Source: Akkermansiaceae bacterium (lineage in GTDB: Bacteria; Verrucomicrobiota; Verrucomicrobiia; Verrucomicrobiales; Akkermansiaceae). From it: a stretch of 46,081 nucleotides of DNA. Both the position numbers and the translations under genes were made by a program. Positions within the stretch are counted from its first letter, which is position 1; every line of letters starts with the position of its first letter. Positions 9,195 through 18,427 of the stretch are shown one piece after another. The notes under the pieces were generated by a model. The model was not told the origin of the DNA and did no database searches. It saw only the letters and a list, made by a program, of their open reading frames with translations. The stretch is taken from assembly GCA_903837825.1 (NCBI GenBank), contig CAILVZ010000150.1, forward strand, positions 1 to 46,081, read 5' to 3'.

Positions 9195-10994
9195 TCAATC
9201 CCCGCTCTTGAGCACCTTGATGAATGCATCTTGAGGGATGTTCACCTTGCCGAACATCTTCATCTTCTTTTTGCCCTCTTTCTGCTTTTCGAGTAGTTTG
9301 CGCTTCCGGGTGATGTCACCACCGTAGCACTTGGCCGTCACATTCTTGCGCATGGCCGAAATCGATTCCCGCGCGACAATTTTCCCGCCAACCGCCGCCT
9401 GGATGGCCACGACAAAAAGATGTGACGGGATCACCTCCTTCAACTTGCCCGCAAGCATCCGCCCATATGACTCGGCCTTGTCGCGGTGGACGATCGTCGA
9501 AAACGCTTCAACCGGATCCCCGGCGATGAGCATGTCCATCTTGACCATTTTCGCAGCGCGATAGCCCGCATGTTCGTAGTCCATCGATCCGTAGCCGCGA
9601 GTCATCGACTTAAGCTTGTCGTTGAAGTCCACCAAAATCTCCGAAAGCGGAAGGACGCAAGACAGCATCACGCGGGTGTCGTCGATGGTTTCGGTGTTGG
9701 TGACCTCACCGCGTTTTTCGAGAACCAGCTGCATCATGTCGCCGATGTATTCTCCGGGCACCATGATGTAAACATTCACGACGGGCTCGCGAATCTCTTG
9801 GATCCCCTGCGGGTCGGGGAAAAGCGTCGGGTTGTCAATGATCCGCTCAGTGCCATCGGTCATGGTCACATTGTAAATCACTGACGGATAGGTCGAAATC
9901 ACATCCATGTCGAACTCCCGCCGCAAGCGCTCTTGAATGATCTCCATGTGCAGCAAGCCAAGGAACCCGCAGCGGAATCCAAACCCAAGCGCCGTCGAAC
10001 TCTCGGACGAATAGGTGAACGCTGGGTCATTGATCTGTAGCTTGCCCATGGCCAGCTTGAGCGCCTCGTAGTCCGATGAATCCACTGGATAGATTCCGGA
10101 AAAAACCATCGGTTGGATCTCCTTGTACCCCGGCAACGCCTCGGGACACGGATGGGTGTTGTCGGTCATCGTGTCGCCCACCTTCACCTCGCTCGCCGAC
10201 TTCATATTGGCAATCACGTAGCCCACATCTCCCGCCGTGAGAACATCTCGAGCACTCATTTTTGGAGTGAACACGCCAACCTCTTTCACCTCGTAAGTTT
10301 TACCGGTGGCCATCAGCTTGACACGCTGGCCTTTTCTAACAGATCCCGAGAAGACCCGCACATAGGATACCACCCCGCGGTAGGTATCATAGAGCGAATC
10401 AAACACCGAACAACGCAGGAGCTTGTCTGGATTCTCCACGGGTGCCGGCACGCGGGTGACGATCGCCTCCAAAATATCCTCGATTCCAATGCCAGCCTTG
10501 GCTGAGGCGGGGATGCAATCTTCAGCGGGAATGCACAGGATCTCCTCAAGTTGCTTTTTGCACTTCGGCACATCCGCCGCAGGCAGGTCGATCTTATTGA
10601 GGACTGGGATGATCAAGAGGTTCTGCTCGGACGCGAGGTGGAGGTTGGCCACCGTCTGGGCTTCCACGCCTTGAGCGGCGTCCACCATTAAAATGGCGCC
10701 CTCACACGCCGCAAGTGCACGGGAAACTTCGTAGGAGAAATCCACATGGCCGGGAGTGTCGAGTAAGTTGAGCTTATAGGTTTTTCCATCCTTAGCCTTG
10801 TATTCCATCGCCACCGGATGGGACTTGATGGTGATGCCCTTTTCCCGCTCCAGATCCATCGAATCGAGCTGCTGTGCCGTGCTTTCCCGCATGGTCACGG
10901 TGCTGGTGGCCTCCATCAGGCGGTCGGACAGCGTGGTTTTCCCGTGATCGATGTGGGCAATGATGGAGAAATTACGGGTCAGCTCGGTAGACAT
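9195..10994 (-). CDS. lepA: Elongation factor 4 (LepA), ribosome-associated GTPase
   Basis: A 599-residue translational GTPase, the normal length for LepA. G-motifs: AHIDHGKT at residues 13-20, DTPGHVD, and NKIDLP. The diagnostic LepA C-terminus is present (AKCYGGDITRKRKLLEKQK followed by KKMKMFG), so this is not EF-G or BipA. LepA is a cytoplasmic or membrane-associated factor that acts on ribosomes in translation or 30S biogenesis. The ATG at 10994 is chosen because MSTELTRNFS leads directly into the G domain; the longer frame upstream reads as non-family sequence. No Shine-Dalgarno is visible. In many bacteria lepA sits next to signal peptidase lepB; here it is alone, 150 bp after the small zinc-ribbon gene and in the same direction. 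Confidence 0.97.
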   Translation of the reverse strand: MSTELTRNFSIIAHIDHGKTTLSDRLMEATSTVTMRESTAQQLDSMDLEREKGITIKSHPVAMEYKAKDGKTYKLNLLDTPGHVDFSYEVSRALAACEGAILMVDAAQGVEAQTVANLHLASEQNLLIIPVLNKIDLPAADVPKCKKQLEEILCIPAEDCIPASAKAGIGIEDILEAIVTRVPAPVENPDKLLRCSVFDSLYDTYRGVVSYVRVFSGSVRKGQRVKLMATGKTYEVKEVGVFTPKMSARDVLTAGDVGYVIANMKSASEVKVGDTMTDNTHPCPEALPGYKEIQPMVFSGIYPVDSSDYEALKLAMGKLQINDPAFTYSSESSTALGFGFRCGFLGLLHMEIIQERLRREFDMDVISTYPSVIYNVTMTDGTERIIDNPTLFPDPQGIQEIREPVVNVYIMVPGEYIGDMMQLVLEKRGEVTNTETIDDTRVMLSCVLPLSEILVDFNDKLKSMTRGYGSMDYEHAGYRAAKMVKMDMLIAGDPVEAFSTIVHRDKAESYGRMLAGKLKEVIPSHLFVVAIQAAVGGKIVARESISAMRKNVTAKCYGGDITRKRKLLEKQKEGKKKMKMFGKVNIPQDAFIKVLKSGD

Positions 10995-11144
10995 GAGAAA
11001 AAGAAATCGGCGTGGACACGGCGATGGAAAGCAGGAATCCGCTGACAATGCACTAAAATTCATCGCCCCACCCGATGGATCGCCACTGCGAATGCACTGC
11101 AAAACCGCATCCTAGCCGCCCACTCGTGAGTCCGTCGATCCGGA

Positions 11145-11384
11145 TTAGCCGAAGCGGCGGCTGCGGCCTTTTTCGTTCTCTGCGCCACAGACTGGACATT
11201 TGACGGTGCTCACATGGCTCGTTTCCTCAAATGCGTGCAAACACAGTCGGCAAATCACTCGGTTGGCTAGCGAGCGCTTTTCTGCACGGACATGCAGCGT
11301 CCGCGAAACCATGGTGAAAAATAACACCATCCCCATGCTGCCAAGCATCGTTAAGAGCACGAAATCAGTGAGCGTCAGTTCCAT
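11145..11384 (-). CDS. Small membrane-anchored zinc-ribbon protein
   Basis: A 79-residue protein: one transmembrane helix at about residues 7-27 (LLTMLGSMGMVLFFTMV), a basic linker, then a CxxC pair at C45/C48 and a second at C63/C66 (KCPVC), ending in a basic tail RSRRFG. The four cysteines make a rubredoxin/zinc-ribbon-like knuckle, probably in the cytoplasm given the basic flank after the helix. The start codon lies 20 bp inside the end of the preceding TonB-like gene, so it is probably the last member of the exbB-exbD-tonB-like operon. I do not recognise a named family. It could be a metal-binding accessory protein of the envelope complex; that is inference from context only. Confidence 0.65.
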   Translation of the reverse strand: MELTLTDFVLLTMLGSMGMVLFFTMVSRTLHVRAEKRSLANRVICRLCLHAFEETSHVSTVKCPVCGAENEKGRSRRFG

Positions 11385-12156
11385 GGGTGGGGGTATTGGT
11401 GAATCCAATGCCGAGCGCGATCCAGCGAACTGGCTTCTCGGGGGCAGGCGTGAACGAAATCCGGTGCAGCCATGCTTCGAGATCGGCGGCTCCAGACTCG
11501 CCACCCTTTTCTAACGAAACGCATTCTGCCACCACTCCGGCTGCGGTCAGCCGAATCAAGAACCGCCAAGAGGCCGACGACATCGCCGCGGTTACCGGCG
11601 TTTCGAAGTTCGGCAGCACCTCTGGAAGCTCATGCTGTGAAATGCCAGAAAGTGGGTAGAGGGTTGGGGTGATTTTTGACTGCGCGAGTTCGATGATCGG
11701 CCTCGGCGTGATCGGGTGCGATGGAAAAACCCTCACGCCCTTGTTTGCAAGCGGCATGGGTTTGATCCGATTTTCAGCCGGCAAGTCCACCAAGGCTGGG
11801 ACATACGGCTCACGCGGGACTTGTGCGGCCGCTCGTGCCGCCACTTCCAATCCCTCAAGGCCTTCCCACTGAGCCGGTTCAAACCTCGATGGAAACGGCC
11901 CGCCTTCCTGGGCCCTCAGCGATAAGGCCCGGCCTTGCGGATCGTCCTGCAAGTAAATGACCGAGGCTTTCCGCAGAGAAACCACCTCTGGAACCGCCAC
12001 CTGAATGCGCACCGAGGTGATGAGGAACGCAAATCCTAGACCCACCACCACCAACGCCACCACTCCGGGAAAAATCGGATTCGTGCCCATGCGCCAGCGA
12101 AAGACGCTCTCGAGATCTTTCGTCAAACGGTGCGATCGAACCCCGGATTCCGCCAT
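11365..12156 (-). CDS. TonB-like energy-transducer candidate
   Basis: A protein of about 263 residues with an N-terminal cytoplasmic segment, one transmembrane helix (about 30-49, VVALVVVGLGFAFLITSV), a periplasmic middle region of about 130 residues with scattered prolines, and a C-terminal domain about 195-255. That domain reads WRFLIRLTAAGVVAEC, then LEAWLHRISFTPAP, resembling the TonB C-terminal strand-helix-strand pattern. The ATG at 12156 shares one base with the exbD stop (TGATG); an in-frame GTG sits one codon earlier. Position after exbB and exbD supports a role as the third component of a proton-motive-force-coupled complex. The proline-rich spacer is much weaker than in classical TonB and the C-terminal similarity is by eye, so TonB function is inference. 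Its end overlaps the zinc-ribbon gene by 20 bp. Confidence 0.6.
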   Translation of the reverse strand: MAESGVRSHRLTKDLESVFRWRMGTNPIFPGVVALVVVGLGFAFLITSVRIQVAVPEVVSLRKASVIYLQDDPQGRALSLRAQEGGPFPSRFEPAQWEGLEGLEVAARAAAQVPREPYVPALVDLPAENRIKPMPLANKGVRVFPSHPITPRPIIELAQSKITPTLYPLSGISQHELPEVLPNFETPVTAAMSSASWRFLIRLTAAGVVAECVSLEKGGESGAADLEAWLHRISFTPAPEKPVRWIALGIGFTNTPTHGTDAH

Positions 12157-12608
12157 CACTTTGCCTTAGGTTTGGAAGCTGGAACCAAGGCGGCCGGCTG
12201 CGATTTGCCGACCATCGCCACGCGAAATCCACGATCTAACAAAAGCTCGGTCACTTCGCGCTCCGCGCCCACGGGCGTGCCAGCGTCGGTCTGCACCAAC
12301 ACGATCGACTTCGCAGTTGCTCCGCCAGACTTCAACTCGTCCAAGCGGTTGGTGAGCTCGCCCATCGACATCGCGTCCCTGCCGAAATGGATCCGCGGTC
12401 CTGGCTCACCCGGCCCCAAGGTCACCACCAAGGTGTCTTGGTAACGCTCCATTTGAAATCGAGAGGGCGCCAATTCTACCGCCACGCCCGATTGCAAAAC
12501 CAACGATGGTCCTAACAGAAAAAATAGCTGAACCAGCGCAAAAATGTTGAGGATCGGCACCGCGTGCAGAAACCCAGGGCGCTCAGGCAAGGTCATTTCT
12601 AACTTCAT
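12156..12608 (-). CDS. exbD: ExbD/TolR-like biopolymer transport protein, atypical
   Basis: A 150-residue protein with the ExbD layout: short cytoplasmic tail (residues 1-16), one transmembrane helix (about 17-40) and a periplasmic domain with a LVLVQTDAGTPVG-type strand and a C-terminal LLLDRGFRVAMVGK helix-strand. ExbD proteins form a dimer inside the ExbB pentamer and couple proton flow to TonB-dependent transport. The conserved helix entry is normally P-L-x-D-V, with an aspartate needed for proton coupling. Here it is VPILNIF, with asparagine (N21, codon AAC) at that place and no other acidic residue in the helix. It overlaps exbB by ATGA and the TonB-like gene by one base. Either the complex works without this acid or the family has another role. 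Confidence 0.8.
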   Translation of the reverse strand: MKLEMTLPERPGFLHAVPILNIFALVQLFFLLGPSLVLQSGVAVELAPSRFQMERYQDTLVVTLGPGEPGPRIHFGRDAMSMGELTNRLDELKSGGATAKSIVLVQTDAGTPVGAEREVTELLLDRGFRVAMVGKSQPAALVPASKPKAK

Positions 12609-13315
12609 GGCGCAGCGTGACGATTCGGCCCGAATGATTTCCTCCCCGCCGTCACTTCACCGCGAAACGGCGCAAATTCTTCTTCCTCGCGCGCATCGGC
12701 GATGAGGTTGACCATCTCGATCCCAACGCGTTCGAGGCGGTGGACGAGGCGTTTTGCCCGACCGAGAAAATACAGGTAAAACAAGTAAAGCGGCGTCGCC
12801 ACTGCCAGCCCCATCACCGAAGTGATCAATGCGGCGAATACCCCAGCGGAAAGCTCTGCTGGGGTGGTAAATCCACCTTGCTGGCTGACTTTTTGGAAAG
12901 TCTCAAGCATCCCCAAGAGGGTGCCCAACATGCCCACAAGCGGCGCAAGCAATGCCACTCCGAGAATCGCCCGGATGTTGTTTTCAATCCGTGGAACCTC
13001 AAGTTGGCCAGCTTCCTGCGTCACGTCACGCAACTCGGTGCGCGGCAAATAATACCGCAACAACGCTGCATGAGCGACCCGAGCGACCGGCCCTGGCGCC
13101 CGCGCAGCTTCGTGCAGAGCCTCCGCAAACGCCCTACGCCGGATGTGTTGCGAAAGGCCCACCAGCAGATCTCCCACATTAATCCTCGCCCGATGAAAGA
13201 AAAACAGGCGATCGACAACACAAACCGTGCCAATGAACGCCAAGCCCAGTAAAAGCCAAGTCAAGGGGCCGCCCTGCTCGATCAGCCCAGATGGTTCTAG
13301 TAGTCCCAATATCAT
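12605..13315 (-). CDS. exbB: MotA/TolQ/ExbB proton-channel family protein
   Basis: A 236-residue inner-membrane protein starting at the ATG of MILGLLEPSG (the open frame extends 14 codons upstream from a non-ATG start). Three transmembrane helices are visible: about 17-37, about 117-142 (LGVALLAPLVGMLGTLLGMLETF) and about 158-185 (AALITSVMGLAVATPLYLFYLYF). The GTLLGM and ITSVMGLAVATP segments are the conserved channel-lining motifs of ExbB/TolQ, including the threonines. The long cytoplasmic loop between helices 1 and 2 is basic. It is the first gene of the exbB-exbD-tonB-like operon, transcribed divergently from pyrE with only 86 bp between starts. Whether it is the ExbB of TonB-dependent uptake or a TolQ-like protein cannot be decided by sequence alone. 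Confidence 0.9.
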   Translation of the reverse strand: MILGLLEPSGLIEQGGPLTWLLLGLAFIGTVCVVDRLFFFHRARINVGDLLVGLSQHIRRRAFAEALHEAARAPGPVARVAHAALLRYYLPRTELRDVTQEAGQLEVPRIENNIRAILGVALLAPLVGMLGTLLGMLETFQKVSQQGGFTTPAELSAGVFAALITSVMGLAVATPLYLFYLYFLGRAKRLVHRLERVGIEMVNLIADAREEEEFAPFRGEVTAGRKSFGPNRHAAP

Positions 13316-13401
13316 CTGCCCGAAGCTAAATCGTTCCCCCGCCCCTGACCAGCACACAAATCGCTCTTCCCGTTTTTCAGGTTTTGCCCCACGCTCCCCT
13401 C

Positions 13402-13971
13402 ATGCGCCACATCGCCTCGCAACTGAAAGACCTCCTCCTCAAGAAATCCGTCCGCACCGGAACCTTCACCCTCGCCTCCGGCAAGGAAAGCGACCTTTAC
13501 ATCGACTGCCGGGTCACCGCGCTTGACCCGTTCGGCGCGAATTTCATCGGCGACCTCGGCTGGCACGCGGTCCGCTCGAAAATCCACTCGGAAAACCTAA
13601 AAATCGACGCGATCGGTGGCATGACGCTTGGCGCAGACCCGATTTCCCTCGCGGTCGGCATGGCCTCCGCCAACCAGCACCCAGCGGAAGCCCTCCAAGT
13701 CTTCACGGTCCGCAAAGAACCGAAAGGGCACGGCGCCGGCAAACAAATCGAGGGCAATTTCAAAGCCGGCGACACGGTCGTGGTGGTCGATGACGTGATC
13801 ACCACCGGCGGCTCGACCCTCAAGGCGATCGATGTGATCGAACGCGAGGGCGGCAAGGTCGCATTCGCCCTCGTCCTCGTGGACCGCGAAGAAGGTGGCC
13901 GCGAGGCGATCGAAGCCCGCGGCATACACGTCATCTCGCTCTTCACCCGCAGCACCCTGCTGGATGCCTGA
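13402..13971 (+). CDS. pyrE: Orotate phosphoribosyltransferase
   Basis: A 189-residue cytoplasmic type I phosphoribosyltransferase. The PRPP loop VVVVDDVITTGGST lies at about residues 126-139 and the mobile catalytic loop RKEPKGHG at 104-111, both diagnostic for PyrE, which converts orotate and PRPP to orotidine 5'-phosphate in pyrimidine synthesis. The LASGKESDLYIDCR segment near the N-terminus is also family-typical. I place the start at the ATG at 13402; the frame continues to a TTG six codons earlier. No Shine-Dalgarno is visible. It stands apart from other pyr genes and is followed 59 bp later by an unrelated secreted protein gene. The length is slightly shorter than E. coli PyrE (213) but usual for many phyla. 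Confidence 0.95.
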   Translation: MRHIASQLKDLLLKKSVRTGTFTLASGKESDLYIDCRVTALDPFGANFIGDLGWHAVRSKIHSENLKIDAIGGMTLGADPISLAVGMASANQHPAEALQVFTVRKEPKGHGAGKQIEGNFKAGDTVVVVDDVITTGGSTLKAIDVIEREGGKVAFALVLVDREEGGREAIEARGIHVISLFTRSTLLDA

Positions 13972-14030
13972 CCGGACGCCGCCGATTTTCTCTTGATAAG
14001 AATCCAACCGAAAGCCGTATCAACACCCCA

Positions 14031-14642
14031 ATGAAAAAACTACTCTCGCTCTTCGCCATGCTGGTGGCTCTCGCAGCTCCCGTTTTCGCCGCCGACCCGG
14101 AAGATGGCTTTGTCTCGCTTTTTGATGGAAAAACCTTGGACGGCTGGAAAGCCAACGAGGCACCCGAAGCCTTCTCGATCGAAGACGGCGCGATCCGCGC
14201 GAACGGCAACCGATGCCACTTATTCTATGAGGGCAAGGTGAACGATGCAAAGTTCAAGAACTTCGAACTCCGCCTCGACGTGATGACACGCGCCAACTCA
14301 AACGGCGGCCTTTTCATCCACACCGTATTCCTCAAAGAGGGTTGGCCAAGCGGCTACGAAGTGCAGGTCAATAACACCCACCGCGATCCGCAAAAATCCG
14401 GCGGCCTCTACAACACAGTGAAAAACCTAGTGCCTTTTGAAGACGACCAGTGGATGAAGTTCGTGATCACCGTGAAGAACGGGATCGTCACCGTGAAGGT
14501 GAATGACAAGGAGTTGGTGAATTATCAAACCGAAGCCGCTACCACCAAGCTACTCCCAGACGGCGGAACCCTTGCGATCCAAGCACACGATAAGGGCAGC
14601 ATCACGCTCTACAAAAACATCCGCATCAAGGTGGATCAGTAA
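14031..14642 (+). CDS. Secreted DUF1080 (3-keto-disaccharide hydrolase-like) protein
   Basis: A 203-residue exported protein. Residues 1-20 form a Sec signal peptide (MKKLLSLFAML...APVFA), and the mature part begins ADPEDGFVSLFDGKTLDGW, the signature opening of DUF1080. The fold is a concanavalin/LamG-like beta sandwich; LRLDVMTRANSNGGLFIHT and GYEVQVNN are conserved internal strands. DUF1080 proteins are strongly expanded in Verrucomicrobia and Planctomycetes, and some members hydrolyse 3-keto-glycosides. The domain fills the whole protein with no anchor, so it is probably periplasmic or secreted. No sugar-related genes lie next to it. It may be transcribed with pyrE (59 bp gap), but this is probably incidental. 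Confidence 0.88.
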   Translation: MKKLLSLFAMLVALAAPVFAADPEDGFVSLFDGKTLDGWKANEAPEAFSIEDGAIRANGNRCHLFYEGKVNDAKFKNFELRLDVMTRANSNGGLFIHTVFLKEGWPSGYEVQVNNTHRDPQKSGGLYNTVKNLVPFEDDQWMKFVITVKNGIVTVKVNDKELVNYQTEAATTKLLPDGGTLAIQAHDKGSITLYKNIRIKVDQ

Positions 14643-14645
14643 GCG

Positions 14646-14660
14646 AAGGATCCTCCTTCA
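14646..14660. terminator. Short hairpin between convergent genes
   Basis: GAAGGA and TCCTTC form a perfect 6 bp stem with a 3 base loop in the 39 bp gap between the DUF1080 stop and the helicase stop. It is symmetric and could act in both directions, but no T-run follows on either strand, so a terminator role is weak. Confidence 0.3.
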
Positions 14661-14681
14661 CACCGCTTTCCGCACTGGAGA

Positions 14682-17237
<2,556 letters not shown>

Positions 17238-17266
17238 GCGGGGAGCATGTCGAAAAATCACATGTT

Positions 17267-17281
17267 CGCAAAGACGCAAAG
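17267..17281. repeat. CGCAAAG-A-CGCAAAG double heptamer
   Basis: Two copies of CGCAAAG separated by one base lie upstream of the helicase start. Similar runs of this heptamer are scattered between genes in several phyla, in my recollection. Only this copy is evident in the window, so it is a minor remark. Confidence 0.4.
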
Positions 17282-17384
17282 GACGTGGCGCGGTGCAAAG
17301 TTTTTAGAAAACGGCGATGGCGAGGCAGCGGGGTTGCCGGCTTACGCGCTCAGTCGAGCAGACTTCCCGCCGAGAATGCTCGGT

Positions 17385-17651
17385 TCACACGTAAACATCC
17401 CTGCGCTGCCCGACAGCCACGACCAGCACCAGAAGCTCCCGATCTCGGATTTGGCAAAGGATGCGGTAATCGCCGACTCGGTAACGCCACAAGCCAGCCA
17501 AGTCTGCCTTGAGGCCTTTACCGAAGCGGCGAGGATCAGCATCCCCTAAGACTCCTTCGTCTAGGTACGCGATGATGTCGCGCTGAGCCTGAGTGCTGAG
17601 CTTGCGCAATTCCTTGAATGCCCGTTCATCGAAACTATAAGCCCAGCTCAT
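17385..17651 (-). CDS. RelE/ParE-family toxin
   Basis: An 88-residue protein with the RelE/ParE fold signature: an N-terminal strand-helix (SWAYSFDERAFKELRKL), the central GLWRYRVGDYRILCQI core strands, and a C-terminal VAVGQRRDVY motif typical of RelE-type mRNA interferases. The conserved arginines (in WRYR and DYRI) and the final R-D-V-Y are present, so the toxin looks intact. Its ATG lies inside the end of the upstream antitoxin gene (17 bp overlap), the classic antitoxin-first type II layout with translational coupling. It is expected to cut mRNA at the ribosome and be neutralised by the antitoxin. The pair is wedged between the helicase and a DUF1801 gene and may have arrived by transfer. 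Confidence 0.88.
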   Translation of the reverse strand: MSWAYSFDERAFKELRKLSTQAQRDIIAYLDEGVLGDADPRRFGKGLKADLAGLWRYRVGDYRILCQIRDRELLVLVVAVGQRRDVYV

Positions 17652-17889
17652 GCTTCACTTCCTCGGCTGAATAGATTTTAGCCGGCCTTTCCAAGCGCCG
17701 AGAAGCCAAATAGGTATCCTCCAAGTCTTCCAGGTGCTCGAGAATGGCTTCGCGAGCATAGAATGTCTTGGCCAGCCGTTCGAGTCGACTCTCGATATCG
17801 GGATGCAGTCTGATAGCAAGTGGAAAAGAGGGAGAAATCTGACGTAATGGATTTTCCGCCAAGTTGGTTCGATTGACCGGCGTAGCCAT
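17635..17889 (-). CDS. RelB-type ribbon-helix-helix antitoxin
   Basis: An 84-residue protein starting at the ATG of MATPVNRTN (the frame extends eight codons further). A ribbon-helix-helix-like strand, PLAIRLHPDIESRLERLAK, is followed by YAREAILEHLEDLEDTYLA, and the C-terminus carries the SAEEVKHELGL tail seen in RelB-family antitoxins, which wraps the toxin. It should bind RelE and repress its own promoter; no clear operator dyad is visible in the 96 bp up to the divergent DUF1801 gene. It precedes and overlaps the toxin gene by 17 bp. Confidence 0.85.
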   Translation of the reverse strand: MATPVNRTNLAENPLRQISPSFPLAIRLHPDIESRLERLAKTFYAREAILEHLEDLEDTYLASRRLERPAKIYSAEEVKHELGL

Positions 17890-17985
17890 GCGGGAAGAAT
17901 GTTGAATCATCAAGAGATCCCACGCACCCCATGGGCTTGCCCGATGGGGCCCTGCGGTCTACCGTCTTGCAAACCGCATCGAGAC

Positions 17986-18348
17986 ATGAAGCCCGCAAAA
18001 TTCCAATCCATCGAAGATTATCTAGCCGCTCAAGACGCCACGAAGCAAGAGACGCTCCAGTCCGTGATTGACTCAATTCTTGTGGAGTTTCCTGAGTTGG
18101 AGTCGAAGATTTCGTGGAATGTTCCCACGATTCACCGTGGTGGAAAATACGTGGCTGGAGTTTGCGCCTACAAAAATCATCTAACATTTTCACCGTGGAG
18201 CCCACAGATCATCGAAGAATTTAAAGCAAGGCTGGGCAAGTTGGTGGTGTTTAAGAACTGCTTTCAGATTCCAGTAGATTGGACGATGGATCACGAGTTG
18301 TTGCATGATTTGGTCCGAGCCAGACTTGCAGAACTTGATAGAAACTAA
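17986..18348 (+). CDS. DUF1801 domain protein (YdhG/frataxin-like fold)
   Basis: A 120-residue cytoplasmic protein starting at MKPAKFQSIEDYLAAQ. The pattern SIEDYLAAQ, LESKISWNVPTIHRGGKYVAGVCAYKNHLTFSP and a C-terminal LLHDLVRARLAEL helix matches DUF1801 (YdhG family), small proteins with a frataxin-like fold, one of which (B. subtilis Fra) is an iron chaperone. The upstream in-frame extension to 17899 overlaps the antitoxin promoter and is discarded. It diverges from the toxin-antitoxin operon. No metal-ligand acidic ridge can be judged by eye, so the iron-chaperone role is not claimed. Confidence 0.8.
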   Translation: MKPAKFQSIEDYLAAQDATKQETLQSVIDSILVEFPELESKISWNVPTIHRGGKYVAGVCAYKNHLTFSPWSPQIIEEFKARLGKLVVFKNCFQIPVDWTMDHELLHDLVRARLAELDRN

Positions 18349-18427
18349 CATCAAATTCCGGCCACATCTACGGGCCGTATTCCGCCGCCATTCATGCGAG
18401 AGCCACGGGCCTGAGCAATCTGTTAGA

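Noticed and set aside
17899..17985. N-terminal extension of the DUF1801 protein
   Set aside because: It would overlap the region upstream of the antitoxin and is not family-like; the start at 17986 fits the family.
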